A stretch of DNA of 42,008 nucleotides from an uncultured SAR324 cluster bacterium (lineage in GTDB: Bacteria > SAR324 > NAC60-12), in NCBI GenBank assembly GCA_902562015.1, contig CACERX010000009.1:1-42008 (forward strand), given 5' to 3'. Made by a program: the position numbers and the translations under genes. The stretch's first letter is position 1; the number at the start of each line of letters is the position of its first letter. Positions 1-9,259 of this stretch are shown piece by piece. Under the pieces are notes generated by a model. It made no database searches, was not told where the DNA came from, and saw only the letters and a list, made by a program, of their open reading frames with translations.

Positions 1-1
1 A

Positions 2-346
2 ACAGACATGATAACTCCAACACGAATGTTGTTGCTAGAGAAGTTATTTCCTGAAGCAATCTTTATTTCTGCAATAGAAGAAAAAAACAAAAAATATGAA
101 AATTCTGCGAATTTTATTCACAAAATTAGAAAGCAGATAATGGTCTTCTTTGAAGAAAGAATGAAGACTGTGAAAATAAGGCTGGATTACCAGCACTGTC
201 AGAAATTAGCAAATATTTATGAGTGGAGTCGAGTTGATAATATCGATTACCAAGATAACGGCATTATGATGACGCTGACAGCAGTACCACGCAATTTAGA
301 ACGTTTGCGTCATCATTTAGGATCTAATATAACGGAAATAAGATGA
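2..346 (+). CDS. hflX: GTPase HflX, C-terminal end (5' truncated by window edge)
   Basis: Open from the first bases to the TGA at 346, so this is the tail of a longer gene; the internal ATG at 8 is unlikely to be a real start. The residues TDMI followed by EAIFISA fit the end of a Ras-like GTPase fold: the NKxD region, then the SA motif of G5. The rest, with a KTVKIRLDYQHCQ segment and a final LTAVPRNLERL stretch, matches the C-terminal beta-alpha-beta domain of HflX, the ribosome-splitting GTPase that rescues stalled 70S ribosomes. The Walker A motif and N-terminal domain lie outside the window. The next gene starts about 130 bp downstream. Identification rests on about 114 residues, so a related Obg/HflX GTPase is possible. 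Confidence 0.72.
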   Translation, partial: TDMITPTRMLLLEKLFPEAIFISAIEEKNKKYENSANFIHKIRKQIMVFFEERMKTVKIRLDYQHCQKLANIYEWSRVDNIDYQDNGIMMTLTAVPRNLERLRHHLGSNITEIR

Positions 347-473
347 ACTAATCTATTTTAAATTCATTACAAATAATAGGATGATATTCTGTTTTATCAA
401 CACTAAATTAACTATAATTTTCTGAAATTATATAATTATTCGATCATTCTGTAATTTTCAAACTAACTAAAAT

Positions 474-1761
474 ATGCAAAAATTTATTGTGGAGGGGGGG
501 AGTAAATCTTTCAGGGAGTATTACTCCTTCTGGCAATAAAAATGAATCTCTGCCGGTACTAGCCGCTACTTTGCTAGCTAAAAAACCTGTAATAATTCAT
601 AACGTACCTGAAATACTGGATATTTCTATTATGAAAGACCTGCTTACAGGTGTTGGCGCGGTTATAAAAAAATCTGATAAGCACTCTTACCAAATAGACT
701 CAGGAAATATTCATAGTAATAATCCAGATCAAAAAAATGCAATTCGCATTCGGGGATCTTTCCTTTTAGCGGGACCTCTCTTAGCTAGAAAAAAATCTGT
801 TGCTTTACCTTCTCCTGGTGGAGACAGGATTGGATTAAGACCTGTTCAAACTCATCTTTCAGCTCTAGAAAAACTTGGAGCCCGAATTAATCTGAATAAC
901 AACGGAATTTATGAGATGGAAACTGATGGTCTAAATGGAGCTGAAATTTACCTCGATGAAGCAAGTGTAATGGCTACAGAAAATGTGATCATGGCGGCAG
1001 TAACAGCTCAAGGAAGAACCAATATATATAATGCAGCCTGCGAACCGCATGTTCAGGGTTTATGCAATTTTCTAGTCCAGCTGGGTGCAAAAATAGATGG
1101 TATTGGCAGTAATTTTCTAATTATTGATGGTGTTTCAGAACTTTCTGGAGGTGAATACACAATTCAACCTGATCACACTGAAGTAGGTTCATTTATCGGC
1201 TTAGCAGCTGTGACTGGGAGTGAATTGAGGGTTAAAAATGCTGGAATAAAATATTTGCGCATGACAAGTCTCATGTTTAAGAAACTGGGTGTAGAAGTTC
1301 AATTTGAAGGTGACGATATTATCATTCCGAAAAAGCAAAAACTTAAAGTAGAGAGAGACATTCCTGGTGGGATTCCAAAAATAGATGACGCACCATGGCC
1401 AGGATTCCCAGCTGATTTAACCAGTATCATGACGGTTGTAGCCACTCAATGCGATGGAGCAGTTTTGATATTTGAAAAGATGTTTGAAAGCCGTTTGTTC
1501 TGGGTAGATAAGTTGATAGAAATGGGAGCACAAATTATCCTTTGTGATCCACACAGAGTAGTAGTTTCGGGACCAAGTACTCTCAAAGGAGCAAGGGTTT
1601 CATCTCCAGATATCAGAGCAGGTATGGCATTGTTAATTGCGGCACTCGGAGCAAATGGTATCACGGAAATATACAATATTGACCAGATTGACCGTGGTTA
1701 TGAATCTATTGATGTGAGATTAAATGCCTTGGGAGCCAAAATTCAGAGAGTAAAAGATTAG
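474..1761 (+). CDS. murA: UDP-N-acetylglucosamine 1-carboxyvinyltransferase (MurA), with apparent frameshift in a G7 tract
   Basis: First committed step of peptidoglycan synthesis: transfers enolpyruvate from PEP to UDP-GlcNAc in the cytoplasm. The main frame (TTG at 487, 424 aa) carries the family signatures LSGSITPSGNKNESLP, GPLLARKKS, GLRPVQTHL, GFPADL and DIRAGMALL. The canonical MurA N-terminus, MQKFIVEGG, is encoded from ATG 474 in another frame. It would join VNLSG exactly if the G7 run at 494-500 had six Gs, so the intact protein would be about 428 aa. The catalytic cysteine loop reads SPGGDRIG, with Asp (residue 113 from TTG, 117 in the restored protein) replacing Cys. That natural variant occurs in Mycobacterium tuberculosis and Chlamydia and gives fosfomycin insensitivity. 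The helicase gene follows after 8 bp. Either a sequencing indel or a phase-variable start could explain the frame break. Confidence 0.93.
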
Positions 1762-1769
1762 AGGATTTA

Positions 1770-4220
1770 ATGCATAAAATAGAGAATTTATCAGTTGAAC
1801 AAAATAAAATTTTGGAGGAAGAACAGCAACTTTTACTAAAAGTTAAACAAGGTTTGTTGATGCATACTGCAGAAGAGAAAAAAGGAGAAATAAGTAAATC
1901 ACAACTGGAAAATATAATTGAACTTCGTGATTCTCTTTCGGAGACTCTTCCAGAGGATGTACCTGCAATAATGTCACAATTGGAAAGCATGGTACTGCTC
2001 CACACTCAACAGGATTCGCATTACAAAGATATCAACTTCAACCTTGAAACCCCATATTTTGCACATATACGTCTGAGAGAAAACAAGCGTGAGCGTGATT
2101 TACTCATAGGTAACCAGAACTGTTTTTCCACTCACCTACCCTGTTCGATTGTTGACTGGAAAAACGCACCGATAAGTCAAATTTTTTATCGATATCGTGA
2201 GGGAGAAGAATATGTTGAAGACATTGGTGAGCGTGAGATAGAAGGTGAACTGTTAACCAGAAGAATGCTACTCATAGAGAATGGTATTCTTAAGAGGATA
2301 AACTGGCCTGGAGGAGTATTAGAAAATTATTCAACAGATGCAAAAAATTCAAAAAAATGGCATTTAATTACTCATAAAATACCTAAATTGGAAAGTGGGA
2401 AAGAAAATTTTTTGGATGAATCTCAATCAAATGTTGTACAACAAAATAAGACAGAAGCAACTGCAATAAAAAACTTTTCAGGATACAGTGTTGACAAACA
2501 TCTTAGACAAATTACTGCACTTGTTGATCCACAGCAATTTGAAATTATAACACATTCTGAATCTGGAATAGTTTTGATTCAAGGTGGTGCAGGTTCGGGA
2601 AAAACTACCGTTGCGCTTCACAGACTAGCCTACTTGATGACAAATAAACCACAGTATTTTAAACCAAAAACTGTACTACCTATAGTTTTCGGTCCCGCTT
2701 TAGCAAACTATATGTCAAAAGTTTTACCTGCATTGGGTGTTCACGGAGTTAGACCTAGGACGTATCATAAGTGGGTGTCAGGTCTGAGACGTCGAGTTTT
2801 GCCTGAACTGCCTGGAAATTACGCAGAAAATACTCCAATGGACGTAATTGAATTAAAACGTCATCCATTGTGGCTGAGATACTATCGTGAAGAGGTGCAG
2901 AAACGGACAAATAATTACAGGGAATTATTAGAAGAAAAACTCTCAAGAGTTGAAGGTTTAGAACAGGTTTTGAAGGCATGGGATTCTATGAAAGACGTGC
3001 CTTTAATACCTCGTTTAATTCGTCTACTGCGATGGTCAAAAGGAGAATATTCACTTAATAATATAGCTAAGCTTTCTAGTATAAGAATGGAGAAACAACT
3101 GGAAAATCAGTTGGAACATGCATTCCCTGAATTGCAGGAGAATCCTCATATATTGACAACTCAAATCTGGAACGATTGTCTTGTACGTAAAGAATTGTTA
3201 TTTGAAACAGTGGAGAGACTCGCCCCAGGAGAATTTAGTGAAACACAGCTTACTAGTGTTTGTACATGGGCAGTAAGACAATATCAAAAACGTCAGGAAA
3301 TGGAAGAAGCTTTTGTGAATGAGCAGGGGAAGGCTTCACATTTAGATGAGCATCAAGATCTAGAAACTGAAAATTTAAATTTTATGGATGATAAATCTTA
3401 TCTAGATGAAGAGGATGATACACTTTTGCTTTTACTTTTCCAACTTCTGATGGGTCCCATCAATCGTAAAAATGGCCGCCAACTCCTCTATACGCACTTG
3501 ATGCTGGATGAGGCTCAGGATTTTGGTGCACTTGAGTTCCAGCTATTGGTTAGTCTGACTCCTGCAAATAGGATTAGTGTTACATTGGCAGGGGACTTGG
3601 ACCAGCGGATAATGCTCGGTCGTAAAAATGAAACATGGGAGGAGTCTTTGGGTCATCTGACTTTGCCAGACGGTTCAAAACCTGATGTCACAGCTTTAGA
3701 ACCTTTAAAAATTGGTTATCGTTCAACAAATGAAATCATGTTAGCAGCAAAAAATGTGATTGGTAATCATACTGCGAACGTAGAATGGCATTCAACCCGT
3801 CATGGTGCTCCGGTAGATGTTTTCAGATTCAAGCAGCGTGGGGCAATGATTGCTTTTCTTGCAGAGACATTGAAAGATTTATCTGTTAGGGAACCTCTTG
3901 CAAGTGTGGCTGTTTTGACACGGACTCCTGAAACAGCTGAATTTATTTATGAAGGACTGAAACTAACAGATATTGTTGATTATCGTATTATCAGGGAACA
4001 GGAATTTAGTTTCACTCCAGGTATTGATGTTACAGATATAACACAGACAAAAGGTCTGGAATTTGACTCAGTAATTATTGCTGATGCAGATGCTTCAACT
4101 TATGGTCCTGATATTCGTTCACGACAATTGCTTTATGTTGGGGTGACTCGTGCTTCCCACCAACTATGGTTGCTGCATTGTGGTAATCCATCATCTTTGA
4201 TAAAAGGTATTAAAGAGTAA
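1770..4220 (+). CDS. HelD-like superfamily 1 (UvrD/Rep family) helicase/ATPase
   Basis: An 816-aa SF1 ATPase. The N-terminal ~250 residues are helical, rich in Glu and Lys, with a YFAHIRLRENKRERDLLIG segment typical of HelD proteins. Walker A GGAGSGKTT lies at about 271-279, the Walker B-like LDEAQD at about 578, and a Gln-motif-like AGDLDQRIM follows. The C-terminal helicase core has QTKGLEFDSVIIADAD (about 759) and LLYVGVTRA (about 787), which are UvrD motifs V and VI. HelD proteins recycle stalled RNA polymerase from DNA, and the coiled N-terminal arm and split ATPase fit that group better than UvrD or Rep. The ATG lies 8 bp after murA and the next gene starts 11 bp later, so the three are probably co-transcribed. 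The precise role is inferred. Confidence 0.85.
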   Translation: MHKIENLSVEQNKILEEEQQLLLKVKQGLLMHTAEEKKGEISKSQLENIIELRDSLSETLPEDVPAIMSQLESMVLLHTQQDSHYKDINFNLETPYFAHIRLRENKRERDLLIGNQNCFSTHLPCSIVDWKNAPISQIFYRYREGEEYVEDIGEREIEGELLTRRMLLIENGILKRINWPGGVLENYSTDAKNSKKWHLITHKIPKLESGKENFLDESQSNVVQQNKTEATAIKNFSGYSVDKHLRQITALVDPQQFEIITHSESGIVLIQGGAGSGKTTVALHRLAYLMTNKPQYFKPKTVLPIVFGPALANYMSKVLPALGVHGVRPRTYHKWVSGLRRRVLPELPGNYAENTPMDVIELKRHPLWLRYYREEVQKRTNNYRELLEEKLSRVEGLEQVLKAWDSMKDVPLIPRLIRLLRWSKGEYSLNNIAKLSSIRMEKQLENQLEHAFPELQENPHILTTQIWNDCLVRKELLFETVERLAPGEFSETQLTSVCTWAVRQYQKRQEMEEAFVNEQGKASHLDEHQDLETENLNFMDDKSYLDEEDDTLLLLLFQLLMGPINRKNGRQLLYTHLMLDEAQDFGALEFQLLVSLTPANRISVTLAGDLDQRIMLGRKNETWEESLGHLTLPDGSKPDVTALEPLKIGYRSTNEIMLAAKNVIGNHTANVEWHSTRHGAPVDVFRFKQRGAMIAFLAETLKDLSVREPLASVAVLTRTPETAEFIYEGLKLTDIVDYRIIREQEFSFTPGIDVTDITQTKGLEFDSVIIADADASTYGPDIRSRQLLYVGVTRASHQLWLLHCGNPSSLIKGIKE

Positions 4221-4231
4221 TCGTAGCAAAT

Positions 4232-5521
4232 TTGAGTTCAAAGAAATATAACATTGAAATGCGTCCAATTATTAACACTCAAATAAGTGAATTAAAAGAA
4301 TCAGCAACTCTATCAATTAATCAGCATGCGATAAAATTACTTAATGATGGGGAGGATATATGTCACTTGGGATTTGGTGAATCTCCTTTCCCTGTGCCAG
4401 GTCCAATGCAAATAGCCTTAAGGGAAAATTCGCATCGCAAGCAATATATTTCTGGTAGAGGATTACCAGAATTAAGAAAAGCAGTAGCTGATTTTTTTCA
4501 CAATCAATTTGGCTATAATTATACTGCTGAAAATATATTTATTAGTCCAGGCAGTAAAGAGATGATTTTTCAGCATGTTTATCTGTTAGAGGGGCCACTA
4601 ATGGTTCCATCTCCAAGCTGGGTCAGTTACGGTCCGCAGGCTGCGATCCGGTCGAAAACTTTCATTCCAATTCCTACAGACATAAATAATGGATACAGAT
4701 TGCAGGCAGAAGAGTTGGATAAAACATTATCCAACCAAGTATTCCCTCAATCTATTCTTATTTTAAATAATCCGAACAATCCAACTGGGAGTGTTCATTT
4801 TCCTGAAGAATTAAGCGACTTAGCGGAGGTTTGCAGAAAACACAGTGTGATTGTTATTTCTGATGAAATTTATGGACTGACTAAATTTGGAGGGATTTTT
4901 GAAGGCATAGCCAAACACTACCCTGAAGGTACAATAACTACAAGCGGAATTTCAAAGGCATTTTCTGCAGGGGGATGGCGTCTTGGTTTTGCTATGATTC
5001 CACATGAATTAGAAGAAATAGTCCCTGCACTTAGTGCGTTTGTTAGCGAGACATTCAGCTGCGTGAGTTCTCCGGTACAATATGGTGCACTCCAAGCTTT
5101 CCAAAATTATGAATCTGTCAGAGGCCATGTTGAACTATGTCGAGATATACATGAAGCTGCAGGAACATTTTTGTACCAAAGGTTTTTGGAAATAGGACTG
5201 AATTGTCCAAAACCTGAGGGTGCATTTTATTTGTTTCCAGATTTTGAAAATTATAAAGATAAACTTAAATCCCGAGGAATTAACTCAAGTACTGAATTAA
5301 CGCAAAGTCTTTTAAACGAAGTAGGAGTTGCCCTGCTTCCAGGTTCAGATTTTTATTTGCCTAATGAATTTCTCGGAGTACGTGTTGCCAGTGTGGATTA
5401 TAATGGAGAACAGGTTCTGAAAGACTTCCCTGTAAGCTCAAAGCTAAATCAGGAAATTGAAAAAGTTCTCTTTCCTAAATTAGTTGATGCATGTGAAAGA
5501 ATTGAAATGTGGCTTAAATAA
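4232..5521 (+). CDS. Class I/II PLP-dependent aminotransferase
   Basis: A 429-aa fold-type I aminotransferase. Recognisable elements are the substrate loop LGFGESPFPVP, the cofactor-contacting NNPNNPTGS, the PLP-phenol-binding ISDEIYG, and the Schiff-base lysine in GISKAFSAGGWRLGF at about residue 242. The C-terminal GVALLPGSDF is typical of aspartate or aromatic aminotransferase relatives. Substrate cannot be read from the sequence. The TTG start 11 bp after the helicase stop gives good spacing for coupled translation; an ATG at 4259 is an alternative that drops nine residues. It is the last gene of the murA cluster, with about 190 bp of AT-rich sequence after it. Confidence 0.88.
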   Translation: MSSKKYNIEMRPIINTQISELKESATLSINQHAIKLLNDGEDICHLGFGESPFPVPGPMQIALRENSHRKQYISGRGLPELRKAVADFFHNQFGYNYTAENIFISPGSKEMIFQHVYLLEGPLMVPSPSWVSYGPQAAIRSKTFIPIPTDINNGYRLQAEELDKTLSNQVFPQSILILNNPNNPTGSVHFPEELSDLAEVCRKHSVIVISDEIYGLTKFGGIFEGIAKHYPEGTITTSGISKAFSAGGWRLGFAMIPHELEEIVPALSAFVSETFSCVSSPVQYGALQAFQNYESVRGHVELCRDIHEAAGTFLYQRFLEIGLNCPKPEGAFYLFPDFENYKDKLKSRGINSSTELTQSLLNEVGVALLPGSDFYLPNEFLGVRVASVDYNGEQVLKDFPVSSKLNQEIEKVLFPKLVDACERIEMWLK

Positions 5522-5710
5522 TAAACTCTCATCCACAATACTTCTTTTATAATCAGTATGATGTGTAAATTATATTAACAAAGGTCTATGATATCACTAA
5601 AATAATTTACCTTATTTAATATTATTTTTTGTAGGAAAGAAATACGGGCACCTTTCATGCAGAATATCCTTTGATACCGCATTTCCAAAACAAAATATAT
5701 AAGGTTAAGA

Positions 5711-6049
5711 ATGAAACTGGTTAAAGGATATTTGGGACCTGATTTTCAAATGGAAGGTAATCTCTCAAGTAGTGATAGCATAAGAATAGACGGCACCTAT
5801 ATTGGAATGGTGTCCAGTGAACAATCCGTGACTGTGGGGGCTTTGGGAAAAGTTAAAGGCCAAATCGAGGCTCCTTTGATTCAAATAGATGGTTGCGTTG
5901 AAGGTAATCTAAAGGCCACAAGGCTTTTAGAGGTTTTAAAAAATGCTCAAATTGAAGGTGACATTTTCACGCCATCTGGAGGTTTGAAATTTATGATTGG
6001 CGGAGCCTTTAAGGGAAATTTGTTTGTGATACCTTTAATTCAAAACTGA
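5711..6049 (+). CDS. Bactofilin (polymer-forming cytoskeletal protein)
   Basis: A 112-aa protein made almost wholly of the short beta-helix repeats of the bactofilin domain, seen in SIRIDGTYIG, KVKGQIEAP, IQIDGCVEGNL and AQIEGDIFT. Bactofilins polymerise without nucleotide into filaments on the inner membrane and organise cell-wall enzymes, stalks or polar proteins. This is a minimal version: the beta-helix starts within about 15 residues and there is no long disordered C-terminal tail. It stands alone, with about 190 bp of AT-rich sequence upstream and a convergent gene 30 bp downstream, so its partner cannot be inferred. Confidence 0.9.
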   Translation: MKLVKGYLGPDFQMEGNLSSSDSIRIDGTYIGMVSSEQSVTVGALGKVKGQIEAPLIQIDGCVEGNLKATRLLEVLKNAQIEGDIFTPSGGLKFMIGGAFKGNLFVIPLIQN

Positions 6050-6079
6050 ATTTTTTGAAACTAATCAAAAAACAGATTT

Positions 6080-6706
6080 TTAAATGCTCCGATTTATAAC
6101 GGCGGTATTAACCTTTTGATTGTTATTCTGAGTCGCCTTTGCTGAAGATGTTTGAACTGGGTTTTCTAAAATTGGTGTAGATTCAGATAAAATTCCCCCT
6201 GCATGTTTTACAGCTGAAGGTTTTACAGCTGACTGTGCAGTGTAAGTTTTAGACACTGGTTTATTTTCTGCACGCATTAAATCTGCAAATTCTGGTACTC
6301 TCAAAAATTTCAGCAAAGCGGTATTCTTATCTTCATTTCTAATATCATTTTTTATCATTTCAGGGATATCATCTAAATCTTTCAATTCCAGTGTTTTCAC
6401 TTCAGGAATTTTCATTAACATTTGCCTATCTGCTTCTGTCATTGCATCGATCTGATTTTTTACTGCCCCTGCAAAACCTTCAATTGCGGCATCTGGCAGT
6501 TTGTCCTGAATTAAAAGATTTTCGACTCTGGAGAGAACCTTTAAGTATTGTGAAGTTTCATTTTGTGCAGCTCCTTTTTCTGATCCTTGTTCTTCCAATT
6601 TAGTAGATTGAACTGAGAGATTTTTGGAAGAAGGTGTTTCCTTGCTTCTTACCTGTCTCTCCAGGCTAGTTTGTTTTTCAGTAATTGGATTTGAAATAAC
6701 TTGCAT
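6080..6706 (-). CDS. Hypothetical protein, low complexity, function unknown
   Basis: A 208-aa protein of no recognised family. The N-terminal ~60 and C-terminal ~60 residues are Ser, Thr, Gln and Asn rich and probably disordered. The central ~80 residues (VLSRVENLLIQDKLPDAAI, then a DDIPEMIKNDIRNED segment) look helical. There is no signal peptide or membrane segment. It is convergent with the bactofilin gene, ending 30 bp from it, and divergent from the methyltransferase. A continuous frame of this length, an ATG start and its own intergenic space support a real gene. A structural or secreted-substrate role is possible, but nothing in the sequence shows it. Confidence 0.6.
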   Translation of the reverse strand: MQVISNPITEKQTSLERQVRSKETPSSKNLSVQSTKLEEQGSEKGAAQNETSQYLKVLSRVENLLIQDKLPDAAIEGFAGAVKNQIDAMTEADRQMLMKIPEVKTLELKDLDDIPEMIKNDIRNEDKNTALLKFLRVPEFADLMRAENKPVSKTYTAQSAVKPSAVKHAGGILSESTPILENPVQTSSAKATQNNNQKVNTAVINRSI

Positions 6707-6903
6707 GACTAAATGGTTCGGCTTATCGAGAATGTATATTTTTAATTGAGTTGGATTTCATGCACTACTTGAGATTAATCTTGGAATTCAATATTTAAGC
6801 CATAAGGTTTGATAAAAATTAATTTTTTAAACAGTCTCAAACATGATCTAATGTAGTGGTTAACTGGTAATAATTAATTAAATAGAATGGAGTAAAATTT
6901 TAA

Positions 6904-7710
6904 ATGAAAAATTACAAATGGGATGCTCAAGAATATGAGAAGCACTCTCAAGGTCAGCTAAAATGGGCAAGAGAACTCTTAAAAAAAATTTCACTTAAAG
7001 GAACAGAGAATGTACTAGATTTAGGATGCGGAGACGGTAAGGTAACAGCAGAAATATCTAAAATAGTCAGTGAAGGATCAATCATCGGAGTTGATAATTC
7101 AGCTGGAATGATACAACTCGCTACAGAAAGACATCCTGCAGATATATATTCAAATTTGTCTTTTCAAGAGATGGATGCAAAGAATTTAGATTTTAATGAT
7201 CGTTTTGATCTAATTTTTTCAAATGCCGCACTTCATTGGGTAAAAGATCAGAAACCAGTTATTAAAGGGATGTTCAAAAGCTTAAAACAGGGTGGCAGAA
7301 TTCTTATTCAAATGGGGGGTAAGGGGAATGCTTCTGGAATAGTTGATGTGCTATCAGAATTACGGACTGAAAAGAGGTGGCATTCATACTTTAATAAATT
7401 CAGTTTCCCTTTCTATTTTCCTGGAATAAATGAATACGAAACACTTCTAATAGATTGTGGATTCAAGCTGAACCGGATTGAGCTTATACCAAAAAAAAAA
7501 GACCACGCAGGAATTGAATCTTTAAAAGGTTGGATACGTACTACGTGGTTGCCTTACACTCAAAGAGTTCCTGAAAAAGAAAGAGAAAAATTTATTGATA
7601 TTGTTTCAAAAAAATATATCGAAAGTAACTCGGTTAATTCAGAAAGTATAATTAATGTTCAAATGGTTAGGCTTGAAGTTGAAGCAGAAAAAAATAGCTC
7701 TGCTGATTAA
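6904..7710 (+). CDS. Class I SAM-dependent methyltransferase (Tam/BioC-like)
   Basis: A 268-aa Rossmann-fold methyltransferase. The SAM-binding motif I VLDLGCGDGKVT is at about residues 37-48, the acidic loop GVDNSAGMI follows, then FDLIFSNAALHWVKD (motif IV). The last motif plus a C-terminal helical cap resembles trans-aconitate methyltransferase and malonyl-ACP methyltransferase BioC. No biotin genes are nearby, so BioC is not supported over a generic small-acid or lipid methyltransferase. An A10 run at about 7490-7499 lies inside the gene and could be prone to slippage or sequencing error, but the frame is intact. hisA starts 41 bp after the stop. Confidence 0.85.
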   Translation: MKNYKWDAQEYEKHSQGQLKWARELLKKISLKGTENVLDLGCGDGKVTAEISKIVSEGSIIGVDNSAGMIQLATERHPADIYSNLSFQEMDAKNLDFNDRFDLIFSNAALHWVKDQKPVIKGMFKSLKQGGRILIQMGGKGNASGIVDVLSELRTEKRWHSYFNKFSFPFYFPGINEYETLLIDCGFKLNRIELIPKKKDHAGIESLKGWIRTTWLPYTQRVPEKEREKFIDIVSKKYIESNSVNSESIINVQMVRLEVEAEKNSSAD

Positions 7711-7751
7711 AAAGATTTAACTTAAAAATAGAGAAATACTGAAAATCAGTT

Positions 7752-8483
7752 ATGCAGTTAATTCCAGCAATAGATTTGAAAAATGGTTCCTGTGTAAGAC
7801 TCCTGCAGGGTAATTCTGATAAGGAAACCGTTTATTCTCATGATCCTGCTGGCATGGCAGTCAAATTTGAAGAAGCAGGAGCAAAAAGATTACATTTAGT
7901 TGATCTTGATGGGGCATTTCAGGGGATAAGTTCCAATATTACTAGTATCCGTTTGATTATGAAAAATGTTTCGATACCAGTTCAAATTGGAGGAGGTCTG
8001 CGTACGGAAGAAGACATTGACAATATGATTGATCTAGGGGTTGCATCTGTTATTGTAGGAACAATGGCAGTCAATTTGCCGGATGTACTTGAGAAACTTT
8101 TAAATAAATACACTGATGAACAAATAATTCTTGGAATAGATTCTCGTAATCGCAAAGTTTCAATTGAAGGCTGGAAGGAGAACACTCAAATTCAAGATGT
8201 AGAATTTGCTTTAAGATGGAAAAATTCAGGTATTAAGAGAGTGGTTTTTACAGATATCTCCCGAGATGGAATGTTAAGTGGACCAAATTTGGTTGCACTT
8301 CGAGAAATGGCAGAGCATACGGGATTGAAAATAGTTGCATCGGGAGGAATTTCTTCCTTAGAAGACCTTGAAAAGCTTAAAAATCTTGAGCAATATGGTG
8401 TGGATCAGGTTATCAGTGGAAAAGCCATTTATGAAAGGAAAATAGATCTCAAAAAGGTTTTCAAATGCTTGCAAAGAGAATAA
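7752..8483 (+). CDS. hisA: HisA, ProFAR isomerase of histidine synthesis
   Basis: A 243-aa (beta/alpha)8 barrel of the usual length. It isomerises ProFAR to PRFAR, the fourth step of histidine synthesis. The catalytic Asp sits in the N-terminal IPAIDLKNG; phosphate-binding loops GGGLRTEEDI and ASGGISSLEDL and the second-half motif FTDISRDGMLSGPN are all present. The start ATG gives the canonical MQLIPAIDL. The 3' end overlaps hisF by 19 bp, which implies translational coupling of successive pathway enzymes. hisH, the usual glutaminase partner of hisF, is not in this window. Confidence 0.97.
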   Translation: MQLIPAIDLKNGSCVRLLQGNSDKETVYSHDPAGMAVKFEEAGAKRLHLVDLDGAFQGISSNITSIRLIMKNVSIPVQIGGGLRTEEDIDNMIDLGVASVIVGTMAVNLPDVLEKLLNKYTDEQIILGIDSRNRKVSIEGWKENTQIQDVEFALRWKNSGIKRVVFTDISRDGMLSGPNLVALREMAEHTGLKIVASGGISSLEDLEKLKNLEQYGVDQVISGKAIYERKIDLKKVFKCLQRE

Positions 8484-9259
8484 TTCCTTGTCTTGACATT
8501 AAAGAAGGACGAGTAGTTAAAGGCACCAGTTTTATAAATTTGCGAGACGCAGGTAACCCATTAGAACTTGCTCAGCGTTATAATGATCAGTCAGCCGATG
8601 AACTTGTTTTTCTTGATATAACTGCTTCTAAGGAAAAACGTGCAACCACAATTGAGATGGCAACTAGGTTGGCACGTGAATTGTTTATACCTTTTACAAT
8701 AGGAGGTGGTGTAAACTCACTTGATGATATACATTCTCTTGTAAACGCCGGTGCTGATAAAGTGTCTATAAACACAGCTGCTATCAGCAATGCAGATCTG
8801 ATAACTGAAGGTGCAAAACGTTTTGGATCGCAGTGTATTGTTGTAGCGATTGATGCTAGAAAAAGTAAAAAAAAGTCAAATGGCAATCATACTGAAAATT
8901 CAAAAGCGAAATGGGAAGTTTTCAGTCATGGTGGAAGTCAGACCACTGGAATTGATGCCGTTGTCTGGGCAAAAGAAGTTGAATCAAGAGGTGCTGGAGA
9001 AATCTTACTGACAAGTATGGATACCGATGGACATCAGGATGGTTTTGAGCTTGAGTTGACTGCAACCGTAAGTAGTCTGCTTAAAATTCCCGTAATTGCA
9101 TCTGGAGGTGGTGGAACCTTAGATCATTTTCGTGATGCTCTCACAGTCGGAAAAGCAGATGCTGTTTTGGCAGCTTCAGTTTTTCATTTTGGGAAATTTA
9201 CTGTTTCAAAGGTAAAAGAGTATCTTAAATTACATAATGTGCCAGTTCGTATAGTATGA
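8465..9259 (+). CDS. hisF: HisF, imidazole glycerol phosphate synthase cyclase subunit
   Basis: A 264-aa (beta/alpha)8 barrel, slightly longer than the usual ~253 aa. With HisH it makes IGP and AICAR from PRFAR and ammonia. The catalytic Asp in MLAKRIIPCLDIKEGRVVKG, a second Asp in VVAIDARK, and phosphate-binding GGGVNSLDDI and ASGGGGTLDHF are present. The extra length is a Lys/Ser/Asn-rich insert after AIDARK, at about 137-151, before the WEVFSHGG strand. The gene overlaps hisA by 19 bp and the next gene by 4 bp (ATGA), so the group is one transcript. Confidence 0.97.
   Translation: MLAKRIIPCLDIKEGRVVKGTSFINLRDAGNPLELAQRYNDQSADELVFLDITASKEKRATTIEMATRLARELFIPFTIGGGVNSLDDIHSLVNAGADKVSINTAAISNADLITEGAKRFGSQCIVVAIDARKSKKKSNGNHTENSKAKWEVFSHGGSQTTGIDAVVWAKEVESRGAGEILLTSMDTDGHQDGFELELTATVSSLLKIPVIASGGGGTLDHFRDALTVGKADAVLAASVFHFGKFTVSKVKEYLKLHNVPVRIV

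Noticed and set aside
8..346. Independent 112-aa gene from the ATG at 8
   Set aside because: The frame is open to the window edge and the sequence reads as the C-terminus of HflX, so the start lies upstream.
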